Assembly: GCF_947172395.1 (NCBI RefSeq)
Contig: NC_069102.1
Location: forward strand, 10,198,442 to 10,262,441
Length of the DNA stretch: 64,000 bases
Source of the DNA: Bicyclus anynana
Taxonomy: Eukaryota > Arthropoda > Insecta > Lepidoptera > Nymphalidae
Direction: 5' to 3'
Numbering within the stretch: the stretch's first letter is position 1; each line of letters opens with the position of its first letter. Shown one piece after another: positions 60,501 to 64,000 of this stretch. Below the pieces are notes generated by a model. That model saw nothing but the letters and a program-made list of their open reading frames with translations, did not search any database and had not been told where the DNA came from. The translations under genes were made by a program, and so were the position numbers.

Positions 60501-61818
60501 TATATATTGTATATTGCTCTCATTCTCATTCTTTTTAATTGAACATTAAGAAATCTTGGTCGCTGACTATGGGCCTTATTAGAAGGCTCAAAGTCACTCA
60601 GCGGGCGATGGAGCAAGCTGTGCTTGGGGTTTCTCTGCGTGATCGAATCAGGAATGAGGAGATCCGCAGACGAACCAAAGTCACTGACATAGCTCCAGCC
60701 ACATAGTTCGAAGAGCCGATGGACGTTGGGGTCCCAAGGTGCTGGAATGGCGACCCCGCACCGGAAAGCGTTGGGCGACCCCCCACTAGGTGGACCGAGG
60801 ATATCAAGCGGGTTGCAGGGAGCCGCTGGATGCTGGCGGCTCGAGATCGTTGTGCTTGAAGGTCCATGCAAGAGGCCTATGTCCAGCAGTGGACGTCTAT
60901 CGGCTGATAAGGTAAGAGATCTTAATTCAACGTTTAAAACAATTTTTTAACGACAAGGTGGCCCTGGAATTTGGTGCAATTCATAAGAAACGCGTATTAA
61001 AGTTATAGATCTAAGATCATCTAATACAAACCTCGAAAAAAGTCTTCTAAGATCTAGCGCAGGTATCTGGTATCCTATAATGAGTTAGCTGAAGTTCCCT
61101 AATGTATTCCTTCTCAATAAAAAAATATGTGTGGCAGTCGGCGACTGCCGCGGTAAAGCATAGCATTATTTTAACAACTTATGCAATTACAATTATTTAT
61201 TTATGTAATATTTTTTTTTTCTTTACGTTCAGCTGGAATCAAATTCTGGGTTAATAAGTTTTGCCCCTTAGTTTCACACCACTTGTCCAGTTGATTCGAT
61301 ATGATAACATCGAAATGTGTTAACTTGGTGCACGGTTTGGGTGTTAGGTTTATTTTCGTTACGGAATTTCTTGATTCGGTCGCCGCGCTTAAGCCCGCGA
61401 TAAAAGCTTTGCTTAAAAACCTAAATACTATAGTCGGATGCAATCTTTATGACGTTAGACATAACATCTTGCGTTAAGATATTAGGAATACAAGATTTTA
61501 GGTATCACCCGTTACGCAGGGCATCACCCTGCGCGCGAACCCCACCCACCCGAAGTTGCCTCACGCGTCTTGATTTTTGTGTAACCTGTGCGTAGTCCAC
61601 CACCTTATTTCGAAGACATCATAAAGATTGCACCCGACTGTACTTAGCTAAAATGCAATAACTTACTTCCTAACTTCGCTGGTATAGTCGCTGCCTCTCT
61701 CGAGCAAGTGATCGATGTTGTTGTTGTTGGCTTTGAGCGCCTCATGCTTGCTCTTGGAGCACACGCCGAATACCGTCACGTTCTCCACAGTCTTCGACAG
61801 CTGGGCCACGGCTTGACC
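48503..61818 (-). CDS. VAT1L: VAT1L (VAT-1 homolog-like), last six exons
   Basis: Member of the MDR/quinone oxidoreductase superfamily related to synaptic vesicle protein VAT-1; enzymatic role in insects is not established. Complement join: 61818-61667, 55522-55419, 53812-53757, 52515-52321, 50990-50753, 48540-48503; 260 residues visible and phases agree. Motifs: GQAVAQLSKTVENVTVFG (end of the nucleotide-binding glycine-rich loop and strand), GVDIVLDCLCGEE, LLKPMGRYILYGSSNIVTGE, WWQVDKVSPIKLFDENKSLA, VKPIVDSTWALEDVGEAMQK and KNIGKLVLDP, all matching vertebrate VAT1L. The C-terminus is a Lys/Glu-rich tail that differs between two possible splice forms. N-terminal exons lie right of 64000. Confidence 0.95.
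48665..49174 (+). mobile_element. MITE with 23-bp inverted ends and a transposase N-terminal relic
   Basis: Perfect inverted ends GTAAGCTCGTTATGAACGGT (first 20 of 23 bases) at 48665-48687 and 49152-49174, with a flanking or terminal TA consistent with a Tc1/mariner-type insertion. The only open frame, 48722-48961, has a helix-turn-helix-like text KTLMREIGFKYKE and VLMERTDIVCARL, typical of the N-terminal region of DDE transposases. No DDE triad is present, so the element is non-autonomous. Confidence 0.75.
49175..50752. other. VAT1L last intron remainder, nothing recognised
   Basis: AT-rich and without a supported gene or a clear repeat. Short fragment ACCTGTGCGTAG near 50150 recurs near 61590. 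Confidence 0.4.
50753..50990 (-). CDS. VAT1L: VAT1L exon: MDR end and charged tail
   Basis: Acceptor ACCAACAG, donor GACGAAG|GTCAGT at 50752. It encodes VGEAMQKMHDRKNIGKLVLD then a Lys/Glu/Pro-rich tail. If the donor is skipped the frame continues to TAG at 50721, giving the tail GQSPSVTRHA. Confidence 0.92.
51400..52310 (-). repeat. Tandem copies of the VAT1L exon 3' end plus donor
   Basis: Copies of CTTCCAGCGCCCAGGTGGAG followed by CAACAATGGGCTTGACCTTG begin near 51828, 51960 and 52089, with a degenerate one near 52198 and weaker traces near 51403 and 51530. Spacing is about 115-140 bp. Each good copy retains a GTACGT-type donor on the minus strand. None has an acceptor, so none is an exon. 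Confidence 0.85.
52321..52515 (-). CDS. VAT1L: VAT1L exon: C-terminal MDR region
   Basis: Acceptor GCTTACAG, donor GAAGAT|GTATGT, 65 codons, phase 0 at both ends. It encodes WWQVDKVSPIKLFDENKSLA, LNLRHLLFQHGRAD and VKPIVDSTWALED. Its 3' end with the donor is copied several times downstream. Confidence 0.95.
53120..53480 (-). mobile_element. LINE 3' end
   Basis: Inverse-orientation copy of the LINE family at 60560 (GCCGATGGACGTCCACTGCA, GGACCCCAACGTCCATCGGC). Decayed reverse-transcriptase C-terminal codons are readable on the minus strand but broken by stops. Confidence 0.7.
53757..53812 (-). CDS. VAT1L: VAT1L short exon
   Basis: Acceptor TATCGCAG, donor GCT|GTGAGT, 56 bp. It encodes SSNIVTGETKSFFSAARA, nearly identical to the family's SNIVTGETKSFFS. 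Confidence 0.93.
53813..55418. other. VAT1L intron, nothing recognised
   Basis: AT-rich intron without a supported gene, structured RNA or clear repeat. Confidence 0.4.
55419..55522 (-). CDS. VAT1L: VAT1L exon: catalytic-fold core
   Basis: Acceptor TTTTACAG, donor TATG|GTGAGT. It encodes VTPDGVDIVLDCLCGEECNR and LLKPMGRYILY. The DVVLD-like stretch is the MDR strand that precedes the conserved Gly. Confidence 0.94.
55786..56025 (+). mobile_element. Short copy of the CCTAC-containing element
   Basis: ACTAGCGGACGCCCGCGACT, GATGTAAACTTTCAACTACC and a short CCTAC run, ending GTCAGGAAGGAAAACCCGAC. It explains the origin of the long pentamer array at 34376. Confidence 0.65.
56026..57540. mobile_element. 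VAT1L intron: SINE relic and GGAGTTTACTC element
   Basis: About 56935-57205 is a decayed copy of the second SINE (GGTACGTCTTTCGGTAG against CGGTACGTCTTTGCCGGTAG at 31841). About 57230-57535 is a GGAGTTTACTC-family element. The rest is AT-rich and gene-free. Confidence 0.55.
58395..60915. mobile_element. Three LINE 3' ends in one VAT1L intron
   Basis: Copies at 58395-58520 (+, with a (GAT)n tail), 59597-59950 (-) and 60560-60915 (+). The last two face each other, with text such as GATGGACGTTGGGGTCCCAA, and encode broken reverse-transcriptase C-terminal fragments. The intervening DNA shows no gene. Confidence 0.7.
60916..61666. other. VAT1L intron, nothing recognised
   Basis: AT-rich, with a short GC-rich fragment near 61500-61600. 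No gene or clear repeat was supported. Confidence 0.35.
61667..61818 (-). CDS. VAT1L: VAT1L exon: nucleotide-binding region
   Basis: Acceptor TTCTGCAG, donor AGGAA|GTAAGT, phase 0 in and 2 out. It encodes GQAVAQLSKTVENVTVFGVC and HLLERGSDYTSEVR. Confidence 0.93.
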
Positions 61819-64000
61819 CTGCAGAATAAAAAACATTTAAGAAAAAACGTCTTTATTAAAGAACCCAAGGGGCAACAAACATTGCAAAACTATCATCCAT
61901 CGTATTTAAGGATGTAGGTAAATAATGTTACCACGAAACGAATCGATGAGATGAATATCTTAGTATCCATGGATTCACCGTGCAGGTGCCGTGTCCATCG
62001 CGTGGTAGAGAGAAAAACTCCGAGCAGAGTCCTGGACTTGTGACTACAGGATGTAGGGTTAAGAAATTCCTTGACGATCGTGTTGTTTTCCCTGCCTAGC
62101 CAAATTTGGTAAGATCCTATTAGAGCAGCTTTGGATACTCGTTCTAATATAGAACTGACATACCAAAATCTTTACACGAAACAATCCTGTGATAAGCTTA
62201 ATGGCAATCTAAGTACGTAAATAGCTAATTACAGTTAATTTATCAAATAACTAATAAAAAGAAGTAGATAATTCTCACAAAAATGTATATAATGTACTAT
62301 AAGTGTAATACTGGAAATAAAAAAAAGCTTTTTTATTTTATTTATCAAATAACAAATTTATCATTCTTTCTTGACCAGTAACTTTTTAAGTTCACGTCTA
62401 TAAATATAAGTATTTTGTAAGTGATTTTAAAAAATAATTTGATGTTTACTACAATGCACTTTCACACTTACTTTAAAGATACCCTAGTCTTAAAAGTAAC
62501 ACAAGTGAGCTCAAAAGGGTATTCCATACTTGATCTTCAGCAATATTCTTACAAGCCCCTAGGCTTTTCAAGTAATTACACGAAGGTCATTGACCCCGAA
62601 CACCGAGTTTAATGTGTGGTATGACGTAACAGCGGAAGCGCGAGCATTCCACAGCGCACCAGATATTTCTCACCCAATTCAGTGCAATTAGACAATTCTC
62701 ATTGTTTGCACTCAGTTACTAATAAAGTAAGCTTATTTACACCAATAAGCGATATTTTAGGGTTGAACGTGTTATTTTTAAACGAAACTCTGTAAAACTT
62801 CAGTTTCACCCACGTAGTTCCCTTTCCAGTGAGAATACATATATAATCTATGATATTCATAAACAACGTGGCTTTGGTAAACGAATTTTCAAAATCGATT
62901 CAGTAGATCCAGTGATTACCCTCTACAATACCACAAACTTTACCTCATTATCCGCGTGGTTTCCGTTCCCGTTGGAATACGGAGATGAAAATATAGCCTG
63001 TTGCACCCGGGGATAGTGTAGCTTCCCATCAGTGAAACAATTTTTTAAATCGGTTCAGTAGTTTCAGAGCCTATTCAGTGCAAATAAACAATCAAATCTT
63101 TCCTCTTTTTAATATTAGTAATTAGTATCTCCGAGTTGTATTTATTACTTAGTACCTATTAACGATGGATAAGTCATAAAAGATCAGACGGAAAAGGAAA
63201 CGGTTTTTTTAAATAGATTCACGGTTAATGTGTGCAACAATAGGTGATTCACAGTTAAATAGTTAAGAAAAAACTGAAGCTAATCTTCGCCAAACAACAC
63301 TAAGATCGGCTCAATCAAACCATAAGCGTCTGAACTTGTTATTCTTTAGAATAATAAAATAATAAACGAATAATATTAAATCAGGATAAGTTAATCAGGA
63401 TAAGTTGGAATAAGAAGCTTTTATTCTGGATATTATTTGCATGCGACATTATTACCCTGACGTATTCATACATTTTAACTTAATGAGGATTTTAATCTAA
63501 CCACTGACAGGCGAGTAGCCTTTTGAAAAACCCCAGCGCCACAAACCACTTTTCCTTTAAATTTATTGGTGTTAATTAAGAGCGATAATTTTCAGTTTTT
63601 TTTGAAAATAGACTTCATTTAAAACTTTTTGGTGTTAATTAATTTTAGAGGAACATATATTTTTATTGGACCATCTCGGCTTCACCTGTGTAGTAACTAA
63701 AACAATACATAGGCATCACAGAAATTTCTGCTAAATTGTTGTATTTGAGGACAACCTTCTTTTTGGTCATTAAAAATGGCGGACAAAGTCAGTATAAGAG
63801 TGCCATCCTCATACATTTGTTGGTTTTAGAAGCGTTGGCGTATAGCATTTGTAGAAAGAGAATCGATAATATGTAACATGGCTAGAGGCCCTGCAGGTAC
63901 CTAAGTGTACCATTTAAATAATGGGTCACTGCTTTTCATCGTATTTTAGTTTTTATGATCATTTGACATGGTTATTTCGTCGAAATGACGTTGATTACGC
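61819..64000. other. VAT1L upstream intron, gene-free
   Basis: Contains an element relic at about 62870-63115 (CAAAATCGATTCAGTAGATC, related to text at 34960 and 35560) and a fold-back-family end near 63830-63890 (GTAGAAAGAGAATCGATAAT) shared with 12627 and 60040. No exon is supported; upstream VAT1L exons are expected beyond 64000. Confidence 0.4.

Noticed and set aside
60488..60950. Frames around GGACGTTGGGGTCCC
   Set aside because: Broken C-terminal pieces of a 5'-truncated LINE.

Overview
This is a eukaryotic nuclear window, almost certainly from a moth or butterfly (Lepidoptera). It is AT-rich. Genes are split into short exons with canonical GT-AG borders, and the space between them is full of tRNA-derived SINEs, fold-back and MITE elements, LINE 3' ends and satellites. 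Nothing bacterial is present: no operons, rRNA genes, CRISPR arrays or functional tRNA genes were seen. Species cannot be fixed from the sequence alone.

Four protein-coding genes could be assembled exon by exon, and their reading phases agree at every junction. (1) HNF4, + strand, 1366-11894: nine in-window exons of the fatty-acid-binding nuclear receptor, from the DNA-binding domain to the stop codon; the 5' exon(s) lie left of the window. (2) FAN1, - strand, 40737 down to 28418: a complete eleven-exon, 812-residue DNA interstrand-crosslink repair nuclease with the catalytic residues intact. (3) DYNLT2B (TCTEX1D2), + strand, 43631-45725: a complete two-exon, 129-residue dynein-2 light chain. 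(4) VAT1L, - strand, 61818 down to 48503: the last six exons of a quinone-oxidoreductase-like (MDR superfamily) protein; the N-terminal exons lie right of the window. HNF4 and FAN1 converge across about 16.5 kb of repeats (11.9-28.4 kb). FAN1 and DYNLT2B diverge from a 2.9-kb shared upstream region. DYNLT2B and VAT1L converge with predicted poly(A) signals only about 36 bp apart. The four genes do not form a pathway; their order is ordinary eukaryotic gene order.

The most unusual property is a recurring pattern. Every gene carries partial tandem duplications of coding exons that always lie just 3' of the functional exon: HNF4 DNA-binding exon (about four decayed extra copies), HNF4 exon 5 (one 141-bp copy), HNF4 exon 7 (two copies), the FAN1 stop-codon region, the DYNLT2B stop-codon region, and a VAT1L exon end (about four or five copies). 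Other points of note are: a 1.3-kb, 42-bp-unit minisatellite filling HNF4 intron 4 and staying open in frame with the upstream exon; one transposable-element family supplying the T-rich acceptor tract of both an HNF4 exon and a FAN1 exon; a PIP box followed by a SUMO-interaction-like motif in the FAN1 N-terminus where no UBZ finger is seen; two alternative VAT1L C-termini; and a 5.5-kb inverted-terminal-repeat element with decayed DIRS-like reverse transcriptase/RNase H and a GACGTC minisatellite.

The stretches 11.9-28.4 kb, 41-43.6 kb, 46.3-48.5 kb, 53.8-61.6 kb and 61.8-64 kb hold no convincing gene apart from a possible small transmembrane-tail exon near 15.8 kb; they are repeats and AT-rich unique DNA.
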